DNA of 64,000 bases from Phycisphaera sp. Its GTDB lineage: Bacteria; Planctomycetota; Phycisphaerae; Phycisphaerales; Zrk34. Shown here piece by piece: positions 52,538 to 60,819 of this stretch; the stretch's first letter is position 1, and every line of letters begins with the position of its first letter. Both the position numbers and the translations under genes were made by a program. The notes below the pieces were generated by a model, which saw only the letters and a program-made list of their open reading frames with translations, made no database searches and was not told the DNA's origin. Where the stretch lies: assembly GCA_016125285.1 (NCBI GenBank), contig WGMA01000012.1:1-64000 (forward strand), read 5' to 3'.

Positions 52538-53821
52538 TTACCTGGCTTGGGGTTCCGACTTCGCGGTCGGGGCGTGATCGAGTTCCTTGACGCTCAGGTC
52601 GCCGTAGATCACGTGGTACTGACCGGCGCCGGCGGTCCCGGGCCGGTACCAGAACACCGGCTTGTCCGCCTCGCCGAGCTTCACCGGGTCGGCGGCGAAG
52701 TGCGCGTCGGCCTTGTCGCCCAGCGAGAGGAGGAACGCCTGGGCCCGGCCGATCTGCATCGTGATCGGCATGATCTTCCGCACCTGGTCGCGCACGGCCT
52801 GCTTCGGGTCGACGCCCGCTTCGGGCTTCTTCTTCGACATCAGCTCGACCAGCTGACGCACCGTCGAGTCGTCGATGGATCGGGGCAGCGAGCCGTCACC
52901 GTTCTCCGCGTAGAGCCGCATCGCCTTGATCAGGTCCGCCTCGCCGGGTTGCGAGAACAAGTCCACGTCCAGCTGCGTCGTCTTCGTGTGATACCCCGCG
53001 GGGATATCGAGGCTGAACAGGCCCGCCGCGAGCTCGGCGTTGTAGACGAAGTCCGTCATCACGACCGTGAAGTCCAGTATCCGCTGCTCGACGCGCACCG
53101 GCAGCGCGGTCTCGGCGTCGGCCCAGATCGTGTACAGCTGCGACCGATCGTCCGCAGCTTCCTCGGCGGAGCTGATGGTGAAGCCCACCGTGTGATGCCC
53201 CGCGATGTCCTTCCCGCCGAGCGGCGTGACCGCGAGCCCCTTCTCGCCAGCCTCGGCGCGCCGCAGCAGATCGCGCAGCTGCTCGACAACGTTCGACGGC
53301 AGCTTGTCCTTCGGCACGCCGGGGACCTCGGTCAGGTCGGCGAGCTTCTCGGCGGTGTGCAGCTCGAGGATGCGACCGTGGACCAGGTCGCGGATGCGCG
53401 TCACGTCGCCCGGGCGTTCCTCTCGCAGAAGGCCCGGCTCCTGGACGTACACGCGGGCCTTCTGCTCCGGCCGGTCCGGCGCGGTGATCGTCATCTGGTA
53501 CTGGGCGGTTTGGACGCTGTCCACGGCCTTGCGGATGTCGGCCAACGCCAGGTGCGGCGTGAGCAGCAGGCGACCGGTCAGCACCACCGCCGCGAGCAGC
53601 GCGATCGACGCGGCGAGGCGTGCGAAGCGTGGTCCGAACACCAGTCGCAGCGGGCGCGACCCCGTGTCGGTCGTGTCAGCCGCACCGCGGGGCGCGGTCG
53701 CGCGGTTGTCGAAGGCGTCGAGGACGCGGCGCTTGAGCTCGTCGCGGTGGTCGTCGTTGACCGAGTCGTCGATTTCGATTTGCTTGATCATCGTGATGAG
53801 TGCGTCGTGTGGGGTGTTCAT
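52538..53821 (-). CDS. Anti-sigma-like membrane protein with LolA-like periplasmic domain
   Basis: 427 aa. Its ATG overlaps the sigma-factor stop by 4 bp. The cytoplasmic N-terminus (about 65 residues, MNTPHDALITMIKQIEIDDS onward) is the size of an anti-sigma domain but lacks the zinc HXXXCXXC motif. One TM helix (about 66-86) is followed by a periplasmic domain with QTAQYQMTITAPDRPEQKAR, LAVTPLGGKDIAGHHTVGFT and YNAELAAGLFSLDIPAGYHT, which is LolA/LppX-like. Planctomycete ECF loci often have such partners. It would hold the sigma factor and sense an envelope ligand, perhaps a lipid (inference). Confidence 0.68.
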   Translation of the reverse strand: MNTPHDALITMIKQIEIDDSVNDDHRDELKRRVLDAFDNRATAPRGAADTTDTGSRPLRLVFGPRFARLAASIALLAAVVLTGRLLLTPHLALADIRKAVDSVQTAQYQMTITAPDRPEQKARVYVQEPGLLREERPGDVTRIRDLVHGRILELHTAEKLADLTEVPGVPKDKLPSNVVEQLRDLLRRAEAGEKGLAVTPLGGKDIAGHHTVGFTISSAEEAADDRSQLYTIWADAETALPVRVEQRILDFTVVMTDFVYNAELAAGLFSLDIPAGYHTKTTQLDVDLFSQPGEADLIKAMRLYAENGDGSLPRSIDDSTVRQLVELMSKKKPEAGVDPKQAVRDQVRKIMPITMQIGRAQAFLLSLGDKADAHFAADPVKLGEADKPVFWYRPGTAGAGQYHVIYGDLSVKELDHAPTAKSEPQAR

Positions 53822-54417
53822 GGCTTGGCCTCTTTCGGGGGGTTGTGGCGGATCCCGAAACGTTTGCGAAGCTTGTTCAACGCGCGACCGATCGCGACGC
53901 GGACGGCGCCCGGACGGAGGTTGAGAATCGCGGCGATCTGCTCGTGCGGCAGGTCCTGCATGAACCGCAGCGCGATCAGCGCCTGGTCGCGCGGCTTGAG
54001 GCTCAGCACCGCCTCGTACAGCTCGGGCCAGTCCGGCCGATCGTCGGCGTCCCGCGCCGCGTCGGCCCGCTGCCGCTGTTCCTCGGCGGCGGATTGCAGC
54101 AGCTTCCGCCGACGGTCGAAGCTGCGCAGGTACGCGTTGATCCGATTCGTGGCGATGGTGTATAGCCACTGGGCGAACTCGCCTTCGCTGTGCCCGCGGA
54201 ACGTGTCGATCTTCGTCGCCGCGGTCAGGAAGATGTCCGACGTCAGGTCCTCGGCGACGGACCGGCAGAACAGCCGGCGGAGGCAGTACCGCAGGATCCG
54301 CGGGTAGTACCGGTCGTACAGGCCGGCGAAGGCGTCGCGATCGGTCTGCACGCGCTGGGCGAGGTCGTCGAGCGACGGCTCGGGCTCGGGCGGTATGACG
54401 GGAGCGGCGGTGTTCAT
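53818..54417 (-). CDS. ECF sigma factor
   Basis: 199 aa. Region 2 runs LYDRYYPRILRYCLRRLFCR, then VAEDLTSDIFLTAATKIDTF and GEFAQWLYTIATNRINAYLR, with core and -10 recognition residues. Region 4 is SLKPRDQALIALRFMQDLPH and EQIAAILNLRPGAVRVAIGR. The linker (about 110-125) is Arg/Asp-rich. Its stop overlaps the start of the anti-sigma-like gene. Two additional genes downstream probably belong to its operon. The target promoters cannot be read from this window. Confidence 0.92.
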   Translation of the reverse strand: MNTAAPVIPPEPEPSLDDLAQRVQTDRDAFAGLYDRYYPRILRYCLRRLFCRSVAEDLTSDIFLTAATKIDTFRGHSEGEFAQWLYTIATNRINAYLRSFDRRRKLLQSAAEEQRQRADAARDADDRPDWPELYEAVLSLKPRDQALIALRFMQDLPHEQIAAILNLRPGAVRVAIGRALNKLRKRFGIRHNPPKEAKP

Positions 54418-54557
54418 GACCGTAAAGATGCGCGACGGGGGCGACTGTTACATCCGCCCGACGAGATTATCGCCCAAATCGTCCCCCAGCCCGGCTCGAT
54501 CGGGTTTCGTTCGGTCTGGCGGGACCGCGGCGGGGCGTCCCCGATTCCGCTGAAAAA

Positions 54558-54569
54558 ATGCCCGGGCAT
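54558..54569. promoter_or_regulatory. 12-bp palindrome between the sigma-factor and protease genes
   Basis: ATGCCCGGGCAT is a perfect palindrome in the 235-bp gap between divergent genes. Read toward the sigma gene it is followed by TTTTTT, so it could be an operator or a small hairpin limiting transcription into the operon. The remainder of the gap shows no clear promoter. Confidence 0.35.
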
Positions 54570-54652
54570 GCGCATTTCTTTTGCGTTTGGATAGAGTAAC
54601 GCGCGATCGCCGCGCGGACCGTGTCGGGGTAATCCCTTTTTGGAGTCGAGCC

Positions 54653-55573
54653 ATGAGTCGTTTCGGATCACGTTGGGCGTGCGTGGTGCTGGTGGTGCTG
54701 GGAATGGTTGGCGTGGTCGCGCCGGTGGAGGCGAAGGAGACGCCGGACGCGCCCGCGGCGCCGACGGCGGATCTGGGCGCACCGGTGATCGACGACGCGG
54801 CGATCGTCAAGGCGTTCCAGAAGCACGCCGAGACGCTCGCGGGTCGGCCGGAGACGGTGACGCCGAAGAAGCTGCGCGAGCAGTTGAAGAAGTGCAGCAA
54901 CAAGTCGGCGGTGAAGCTGCCGGCTGCGAGCGACTTCGCCGCGTCGCCGGACGAGCTGTACGAGAAGTGCGGCCGGTCGATCGTGGCGATCGGCAGCGCG
55001 TACAAGTGCGACAAGTGCACGAAGTGGCACATGGGCACGGCGGCGGGCTACGTGGTGACCCGCAACGGCGTGGCGGTGACGAACTACCACGTGATGGATG
55101 ACGACGAGGGCGCGGTGGTCATGGCGATCAACCGCGACATGGAGGTGTTCCCCGTGACGGCGGTGCTCGCGGCCGACGAGAAGGCGGACATCGCGGTGAT
55201 CCAGCTCGGCGACGGCAAGTCGGATTCGTTCTGCGCGCTGCCGGTCGCGCCGCACGCGCGCGTCGGCGAGCCGGTGACGATCATCTCGCACCCCGACGAT
55301 CACTACTACGTGCTGACGCGCGGCGTGGCGTCGCGCTTCGCCCTGGCCGAGGAGAGCGGCAGCGTGCCGTGGCTGTGCGTCACCGCCGAGTACGCCAAGG
55401 GCTCGAGCGGCGCGCCCGTGCTCAACGACAAGGGCCAGGTCGTCGGCATGGTGTCGTCGACCGAGTCGATCTACTACGACGACAACGGCAAGCGTCAGAA
55501 GAATTTCCAGATGGTCATGCGCTACTGCGTGTCGTCGTCGTCGATCGTGAAGCTGTTCAAGCGTGGGGAGTGA
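54653..55573 (+). CDS. Secreted trypsin-like serine protease with a Cys knuckle
   Basis: 306 aa from the ATG at 54653, with TGGAG 8 nt upstream. The signal peptide is about 1-25. A helical pro-region (about 30-100) precedes the protease domain. The triad is His in GVAVTNYHVMDDDE, Asp in DEKADIAVIQLGD and Ser in YAKGSSGAPVLNDKGQVVG. The PDZ domain of HtrA is absent. Before the His, SAYKCDKCTKWHMGTA adds a CXXC pair that may bind metal or form a disulfide. It would act in the periplasm; substrates are unknown. Confidence 0.88.
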   Translation: MSRFGSRWACVVLVVLGMVGVVAPVEAKETPDAPAAPTADLGAPVIDDAAIVKAFQKHAETLAGRPETVTPKKLREQLKKCSNKSAVKLPAASDFAASPDELYEKCGRSIVAIGSAYKCDKCTKWHMGTAAGYVVTRNGVAVTNYHVMDDDEGAVVMAINRDMEVFPVTAVLAADEKADIAVIQLGDGKSDSFCALPVAPHARVGEPVTIISHPDDHYYVLTRGVASRFALAEESGSVPWLCVTAEYAKGSSGAPVLNDKGQVVGMVSSTESIYYDDNGKRQKNFQMVMRYCVSSSSIVKLFKRGE

Positions 55574-55584
55574 GCACGGTAGTC

Positions 55585-56574
55585 TCACTTCACCTTGATC
55601 ACAATCTTCCCGATCACCTTCCCGCTCTGCTGTTCTTCGTGCGCGGCGGCGAGGTCTTCGAGCGGGACGACCTTATGCACGTGCGGCTTGAGTTTGCCGG
55701 CGTCGATGAGTTCCGCGGCGGTGCGCAGGGTTTCGCCCTGGCAGGAGGGGTTGATGCTGACGACGGTCGGCACGCCCATGAACTCCATGTGCAGCGTGGC
55801 GTTCTTGCGGAAGAGCTTGGGGACGATCTGGTCGGAGTTGTTCATCACGATCGTGACCATCCGGCCGTTGACCGCGACGCAGTCGAGGGACTTGTCGAAC
55901 ACCGCGCCGCCCACGGTGTCGTAGACGACCTCGCAGCCCTTGCCGTCGGTCAGCTGCATCACAGCCTCGACGAAGTCGGTCTCGCGGTGGTTGATGACGT
56001 GGTCGGCGCCGAGCTCGTTGCACAGCGCGATCGTCTCGGGGCGCGACGCGGTGGTGATCACGCGGCAGCCTTCGACCCTGGCGAGCTGGAGGGCGATGTG
56101 TCCCGTGCCGCCGGCGCCGGCGTGGATGAGGACGGTCTCGCCGCGGTGCACGCGGGCGCGGGTGTACAGCGACTCCCACGAGGTGAGCGTCACGAGCGGC
56201 ATCGCCGCGGCGTGCACGTGGTCCAGCGACTCGGGCTTCGGCGCGGCGGTGCGCCAGTCGACCGCGACGCGCTCGGCGTGCGCGCCCTGCTTGATGAGGC
56301 ACGGCGAGGCGTAGATCGCGTCGCCGACCTGAAACGCGTTGCGCGGCACGTTCGCGCCGAGGGAGAGCACGACGCCGCTGACGTCGTAGCCGGGGATGAT
56401 CGCCTCGTCGCGCGGCGGGTACATGCCGCGGCGGATCTTCGTGTCCACCGGGTTCAACGCCGCGGCGTGCACCTCCACGAGCAGATCGTCCGGCCCGACA
56501 GCCGGCTCGGGCATGTCGTCACGCAGCTTGAGGACCGAGGGCTCGCCGTACTCGCTGAACGTCATCGCTCGCAT
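55585..56574 (-). CDS. Zinc-independent quinone oxidoreductase (MDR family)
   Basis: 329 aa. The GroES-like N-domain has AALNPVDTKIRRGMYPPRDE and PGYDVSGVVLSLG. The nucleotide-binding motif is VLIHAGAGGTGHIALQLARV, and YDTVGGAVFDKSLD follows. The zinc-binding Cys and His of alcohol dehydrogenases are absent, so it is of the QOR type, reducing quinones or enones with NADPH. It is convergent with the protease gene, 11 bp apart. Confidence 0.92.
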   Translation of the reverse strand: MRAMTFSEYGEPSVLKLRDDMPEPAVGPDDLLVEVHAAALNPVDTKIRRGMYPPRDEAIIPGYDVSGVVLSLGANVPRNAFQVGDAIYASPCLIKQGAHAERVAVDWRTAAPKPESLDHVHAAAMPLVTLTSWESLYTRARVHRGETVLIHAGAGGTGHIALQLARVEGCRVITTASRPETIALCNELGADHVINHRETDFVEAVMQLTDGKGCEVVYDTVGGAVFDKSLDCVAVNGRMVTIVMNNSDQIVPKLFRKNATLHMEFMGVPTVVSINPSCQGETLRTAAELIDAGKLKPHVHKVVPLEDLAAAHEEQQSGKVIGKIVIKVK

Positions 56575-56639
56575 GGATGGGCTCCGTTGATGGGAGTGCA
56601 GGCGGACAGGTTATCACATCCGCGTGGATGCGCCACGAG

Positions 56640-56746
56640 CGGCGCTGATGCTGGATGGCGGATAGGTCGCGGCGCTCCCGATGCTCGATGCTGGATGGCT
56701 CGCTGGCGCTCGCGATGGCGGATCGTTGTCGGTATAGACTGGGTGC
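56640..56746. repeat. Inverted GATGCTGGATGG words beside the heptamer array
   Basis: GATGCTGGATGG occurs twice (near 56648 and 56688), separated by variants with GATGGCGGAT. The word is the inverse complement of the ATCCAGC units that follow, so the whole gap forms one long palindrome-like unit related in wording to 43720-43785. Confidence 0.65.
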
Positions 56747-56837
56747 ATCCAGCATCCAGCATCCAGCATCCAGCATCCAGCATCCAGCATCCAGCATCCA
56801 GCATCCAGCATCCAGCATCCAGCATCCAGCATCCAGC
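56747..56837. repeat. Tandem array of thirteen ATCCAGC heptamers
   Basis: Thirteen perfect 7-bp copies cover 91 bp, followed by a partial ATC. It lies in a 327-bp gap between diverging genes, 64 bp upstream of the aminotransferase start. The 7-bp period gives no interruption in any reading frame. It encodes repeated Asp-Ala-Gly-Cys-Trp-Met-Leu or similar when translated, which is not considered a protein. Confidence 0.97.
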
Positions 56838-56901
56838 ATCTACACGCCCCGCGTGCGTAAGACCGTGGGCGAGCGGCGTGTTCTGAGGTATGTTGAATGA
56901 C

Positions 56902-58179
56902 ATGGTCGAGGAACGCACATCATTTCGGTTTTCGCAGCGGGCGACGCGGGCGACGGAGCAGCCGATCGGGTACCTGATGACGATGGCGGTGGATCACCCG
57001 GAGCTGATCTCGCTGGCGGCGGGGCTGGTCGACAACGCGACGCTGCCCGGCGACGAGTCGCGCGCGATCCTGACGAAGATGCTGTCGGACGAGCGCGCGG
57101 CGCAGGCGGCGTTGCAGTACGGCACGACGGAGGGGCACGCGCAGCTGCGTCGCGTGCTGCTCGAACACATGGCCGGGCTCGACGGGCTCACGCCGGAGGA
57201 CTTCGACGCGTCGCCCGATGACGTGGTCGTGACGACGGGGTCGCAGCAGCTGCTGTTCCTGATCACGGACGTGCTGGTGGACCCGGGCGACATCGTGATC
57301 ACGGAGTGGCCGAGCTATTTCGTTTACACCGGCGCGCTGAAGGCGATGGGCGCGGAGGTGCGCTGCGTCGACATCGACGAGCACGGCATGATCCCCGAGA
57401 AGCTCGACGCGCTGCTCGCGGAGCTGGCGCACGCGGGCGATCTGCACCGCGTGAAGATCGTCTACACGGTCGACTACCACCAGAACCCGTCAGGCATCAC
57501 GCTGCGCGCCGACCGTCGGCCGCGGCTGCTGGAGATCGTGCAGCGTTACTCCGCGGAGCACCGCATCCTGCTGCTCGAAGACGCGGCGTACCGCGAGCTG
57601 ACTTACGAAGGCACGGCCCCGCCGGCGATCAAGACGTACGACACGGACAACAAGTCGGTCGCACTGCTTCAGACGTTCAGCAAGCCGTTCAGCCCGGGGC
57701 TCAAGACGGGCTACGGCCTGCTGCCGCGCGACCTGGCCGAGCGCGTGCTGATCCAGAAGGGCAGCCACGACTTCGGCTCGGCGAATATCTGCCAGCACCT
57801 GCTGCTGCGGGCGATGACCGAGGGCGTGTACGCGCAGCACGTGAAGCTGCTGTGCAAGGCGTACGCGGCGAAGCGCGACGCGATGCTCGCGGCGCTCGAC
57901 GAGCATCTCGGCGACGTCGACGGCGTGACGTGGACGCGTCCGTCGGGCGGGCTCTACGTGTGGCTGACGCTGCCCGAAGGCGTGGACACCGGCCGCGGCG
58001 CATCGCTGATCGACAAGGCGATCGCGGAGGGCGTGCTGTACGTGCCCGGCGTGTACAGCTACCCGGACGACGCAACGCGCACGAAGCCGACGAACCAGAT
58101 GCGGCTGAGCTTCGGGTTGCCCGGCGAGGCGCAGATCGTCGAGGGCATTGCCCGGCTCGCTCGCGCGATCCGGGAATGA
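56902..58179 (+). CDS. PLP-dependent class I/II aminotransferase (MocR/AadAT-like)
   Basis: 425 aa from the ATG at 56902; an in-frame ATG at 56890 is too near the GAGGT. Motifs are LISLAAGLVDNATLPGDESR, ALQYGTTEGHAQLRRVL, VVTTGSQQLLFLITDVLVDP, DYHQNPSGITL, the LLLEDAAYREL cofactor Asp, and LLQTFSKPFSPGLKTGYGL with the PLP lysine. Relatives act on 2-aminoadipate, valine or aromatic amino acids. Without an HTH domain it is an enzyme, not a regulator. The stop codon lies within the left arm of the 58173-58321 palindrome. Confidence 0.92.
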   Translation: MVEERTSFRFSQRATRATEQPIGYLMTMAVDHPELISLAAGLVDNATLPGDESRAILTKMLSDERAAQAALQYGTTEGHAQLRRVLLEHMAGLDGLTPEDFDASPDDVVVTTGSQQLLFLITDVLVDPGDIVITEWPSYFVYTGALKAMGAEVRCVDIDEHGMIPEKLDALLAELAHAGDLHRVKIVYTVDYHQNPSGITLRADRRPRLLEIVQRYSAEHRILLLEDAAYRELTYEGTAPPAIKTYDTDNKSVALLQTFSKPFSPGLKTGYGLLPRDLAERVLIQKGSHDFGSANICQHLLLRAMTEGVYAQHVKLLCKAYAAKRDAMLAALDEHLGDVDGVTWTRPSGGLYVWLTLPEGVDTGRGASLIDKAIAEGVLYVPGVYSYPDDATRTKPTNQMRLSFGLPGEAQIVEGIARLARAIRE

Positions 58180-58321
58180 CGAATGACGAAATTCGAATGA
58201 CGAAACAATGATCAAACTCCAATGTTCAAGACCGTGAACCATCGACGCGACTCGGGTTCGGAATTTGAGTATTGAACATTGGAATTTGTTTCGTCATTCG
58301 GATTTCGAATTTCGTCATTCC
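58173..58321. repeat. Palindromic element of GAATGACGAA words in a convergent gap
   Basis: GAATGACGAAACAA (58195-58208) is matched exactly by its inverse at 58286-58299, and CCAATGTTCAA (58219-58229) by its inverse at 58272-58282. The outer arms GGAATGACGAA are also inverted. The element is much more AT-rich than the genes around it. It supplies the stop codon of the aminotransferase gene and ends beside the pcm stop. Confidence 0.85.
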
Positions 58322-58339
58322 GCGTGACGCCGTCACGCG
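58321..58339 (-). terminator. Hairpin overlapping the pcm stop codon
   Basis: CGCGTGACG and CGTCACGCG form a near-perfect stem around one base. It covers the last codons and stop of pcm and adjoins the palindromic element. No U-tract follows on either side, so it may protect transcript ends instead of terminating. Confidence 0.35.
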
Positions 58340-59031
58340 TCCCACCCCTGCTCACCGATCAGCGGCACGAAGCGGCACGGCGTGGACATCGCGCGGCGGA
58401 AGGTGCCGTCGTCGCGCTTGTCGATCGTGATCAGCGACTGGCTGTCGCGGTCGCCGACGGGGATGACCATGCGGCCGGGCGCGGCGAGCTGGTCGAGCAG
58501 GGCGCGCGGCGCGTCGGGCGCGGCGGCGGTGACAAGGACGCGGTCGAACGGCCCGGCGTCGGGCGCGCCGAGCGTGCCGTCGCCGACAAGCACGGTGACG
58601 TTGTCGGCGTTAAATCGATCGAGATTGGCGCGGGCGAGGTCGGCGAGGTCGTCGTCGCGCTCGATCGACGTGACGCGGCCGTCGGGCAGCGCGAGCATCG
58701 CGAGGATGAGCGTCTGGTAGCCGGTGCCCGTGCCGACCTCGAGCACGGACATGCCGGGCTGGACGTCGAGCAGTTCGGTCATGACGGCGACCATGTAGGG
58801 CTGGCTGATGGTCTGGTTGTTGAGCGACGCGAGGGCGCAGTCGTCGTAGGCGCGTCGGAAGAGCGCGGGGCCGAGGAACGCGTGCCGCGGGGCGCAGCGC
58901 ATGGCGCGCAGGACGCGCGGGTCGGCGATGCCGCGCGCGGCCAGCTGAGACTGTACCATGTGCTCGGCGACGCGACCGAAGTCCTGCTCGTCGGCGAGCA
59001 GGCGCGGCGGGTCGTTCTGCCAGTTGATCAT
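58333..59031 (-). CDS. pcm: Protein-L-isoaspartate O-methyltransferase
   Basis: 232 aa. Family motifs are LNNQTISQPYMVAVMTELLD, the SAM-binding loop VLEVGTGTGYQTLILAMLA, VTSIERDDDLADLARANLD and FDRVLVTAAAPDAPRALLDQ. It methylates isoaspartyl residues in damaged proteins so that they can revert. Family members usually begin with a motif near residue 40 (VLRAMRCAPRHAFLGPAL), also present here. The gene is divergent from lepB with a 60-bp gap. Confidence 0.93.
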   Translation of the reverse strand: MINWQNDPPRLLADEQDFGRVAEHMVQSQLAARGIADPRVLRAMRCAPRHAFLGPALFRRAYDDCALASLNNQTISQPYMVAVMTELLDVQPGMSVLEVGTGTGYQTLILAMLALPDGRVTSIERDDDLADLARANLDRFNADNVTVLVGDGTLGAPDAGPFDRVLVTAAAPDAPRALLDQLAAPGRMVIPVGDRDSQSLITIDKRDDGTFRRAMSTPCRFVPLIGEQGWDA

Positions 59032-59091
59032 GCCGCGTAAATTATACCGCGGCGGCCGTGACCCTTAGTGAACTGCTACAATGTCGAACCC

Positions 59092-60720
59092 ATGAGCAAG
59101 CGACCCGATCAGTCCGACACGCCCGAAGACCCGTCGAAGGACGCGTCGTCCGGCGCGAGTTCCGTCGACGAGATGCACGACGCGCCGATGGACGGCTCGG
59201 TGCGCGAGACGCTGGAGTCGATCGTGATCGCGTTTGTGCTGGCGTTCGCGTTCCGCGCGTTCATCGTCGAGGCGTTCGTGATCCCCACGGGCTCGATGGC
59301 GCCGACGCTGCTGGGCGAGCACATCGCGGTGGTCTGTCCGCAGTGCGGTTACAGCTTCACGATGGGCCCGAACGACAGCTCGGGTCGGTGGACGATGTGC
59401 CCCGAGTGCGACTACCCGATCAGCCGACCGCTCGACACGCTCACGCCGCAGCCCAAGAGCACGGGCGACCGCATCCTGGTGCTCAAGTTCCTGTACGCGT
59501 TCCGCGAGCCGCGCCGCTGGGAGGTCGTGGTGTTCAAGAATCCGCAGGACCCATCGCAGAACTACATCAAGCGTCTGATCGGTTTGCCGAACGAGCAGCT
59601 GCGGATTTTGTCGGGCAACATCTACACGCGTCCGCTGCGTGACGACGGCACGCCGGACGAGACGGCGGAGTGGCAGATCCAGCGCAAGCCGGACGACCTG
59701 CAGCGTCGGCTGTGGCAGGCGGTGTACCACAGCGACTACCGTCCGCTGGACGAGGGGATGTCTGGCGAGCGTCAGATCGCGTGGAACGTGCCGTGGCAGC
59801 CGGTGGGCGCGAACGCGCGTCGCTGGTCGCTGGACGAGCACGCGCCGCGCTGGACGTACGACGCCAAGGGCGCCGACGGGCCGGGCGTGATGAGCTTCAT
59901 GTTCGACGAGCGCACGACGTACAACTACTACTACTATAACATGCTCACCAGCGAGGGGCCGGGCGGCGTGAGCCCGATCGAGGACATGCGGATCGCCGCG
60001 ACGGTGTCGCCGAAGGCGGCGGGCTGCCGGGTGTTCCTGGACCTGTCGGGGCGCGGCATGCTGGCGCGCGGCGTGATCGATCCGGACGGTCGCGTGTCGA
60101 TCCAGACCGCGGAGGCCGACCGGCGGACGGACCTCGACGGCAAGCTGGAGTGGAAGACGCGCGTCGAGGGCAGGCGCGACCCGCTGGCGGTCGGTCGCGG
60201 CACGCGTGTGGAGATGTGGAACGTCGACCAGGGCCTGACGCTGTGGGTGGGCGGCGAGCGCGTGCTCGAGTGGCGGTACAGCCTCGACGACATCGGCCAG
60301 AACATCGCCGACGTGTACAACTCCAACCGCGAGGGCCCGATGGCGGCTCGGCTCGGCGTCGAGGGCGCCGACGCGACGGTGCGCTCGCTCGACCTCGACC
60401 GCGACCTGTACTACACGCAGCACGTCGGCGTCGGCTCGCCCGACCTCGGCACGCGCGACAACCCCGCGACGCTCGGGCCCGACCAGTTCTTCTGCCTCGG
60501 CGACAACAGCCCGCAGTCCAGCGACTCGCGGGCGTGGGACAGCATCGACCCCGCCGTGCAGTACACGCTGGGCATCGGCGACGACGACAGCGCGATGCGC
60601 CGCCGCTACACCGGTCGCGTCCCGCGCGACCTGATGATCGGCCGGGCGTTCTTCGTCTACTTCCCCGCGCCCGACAAGTTCTTCGTGCCCGCGTTCGGCA
60701 AGATGCGATTCATCCACTGA
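59092..60720 (+). CDS. lepB: Signal peptidase I with zinc-ribbon and large extra domain
   Basis: 542 aa from the ATG at 59092, against about 250-320 for usual LepB. One TM helix (about 40-62) is followed by the catalytic Ser68 in VIPTGSMAPTLLGEH. Between Ser68 and the catalytic Lys160 (NYIKRLIGLPNEQL) a zinc ribbon is inserted: CPQCG (82-86) and CPECD (103-107). Later, about 250 extra residues with a beta-rich, LamG-like pattern (VFLDLSGRGMLARGVID, then VEMWNVDQGLTLWVGGE) separate the Lys from the final FFCLGDNSPQSSDSRAWD box. It cleaves signal peptides at the membrane. The inserts suggest extra substrate or partner binding. Confidence 0.9.
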   Translation: MSKRPDQSDTPEDPSKDASSGASSVDEMHDAPMDGSVRETLESIVIAFVLAFAFRAFIVEAFVIPTGSMAPTLLGEHIAVVCPQCGYSFTMGPNDSSGRWTMCPECDYPISRPLDTLTPQPKSTGDRILVLKFLYAFREPRRWEVVVFKNPQDPSQNYIKRLIGLPNEQLRILSGNIYTRPLRDDGTPDETAEWQIQRKPDDLQRRLWQAVYHSDYRPLDEGMSGERQIAWNVPWQPVGANARRWSLDEHAPRWTYDAKGADGPGVMSFMFDERTTYNYYYYNMLTSEGPGGVSPIEDMRIAATVSPKAAGCRVFLDLSGRGMLARGVIDPDGRVSIQTAEADRRTDLDGKLEWKTRVEGRRDPLAVGRGTRVEMWNVDQGLTLWVGGERVLEWRYSLDDIGQNIADVYNSNREGPMAARLGVEGADATVRSLDLDRDLYYTQHVGVGSPDLGTRDNPATLGPDQFFCLGDNSPQSSDSRAWDSIDPAVQYTLGIGDDDSAMRRRYTGRVPRDLMIGRAFFVYFPAPDKFFVPAFGKMRFIH

Positions 60721-60755
60721 CGCCGGTGGCGCCCGATTCCAACGCCTGCCCAATG

Positions 60756-60785
60756 AAAAACCCACCCGCGTCGTGCGGGTGGGTT
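60756..60785 (-). terminator. Intrinsic terminator of the thioredoxin gene
   Basis: AACCCACCCGC (60759-60769) pairs perfectly with GCGGGTGGGTT (60775-60785) over a 5-nt loop. On the thioredoxin strand the stem is followed by five T. It may also slow readthrough from lepB. Confidence 0.85.
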
Positions 60786-60819
60786 CGTGTGTGATTCGGC
60801 GTGTCGTCGCGCCGCGGGC

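Noticed and set aside
56747-56837. CRISPR array
   Set aside because: The units are contiguous 7-bp copies with no spacers, and no cas genes are present.
56519-56918. Open frames encoding a repeated Asp-Ala-Gly-Cys-Trp-Met-Leu peptide
   Set aside because: They are translations of the 7-bp tandem array, open in every frame because the unit has no stop. No start signal was seen.
58279-59040. A 253-codon plus-strand frame opposite pcm
   Set aside because: It is antisense to a complete pcm gene with all methyltransferase motifs, and its start lies in the palindromic repeat.
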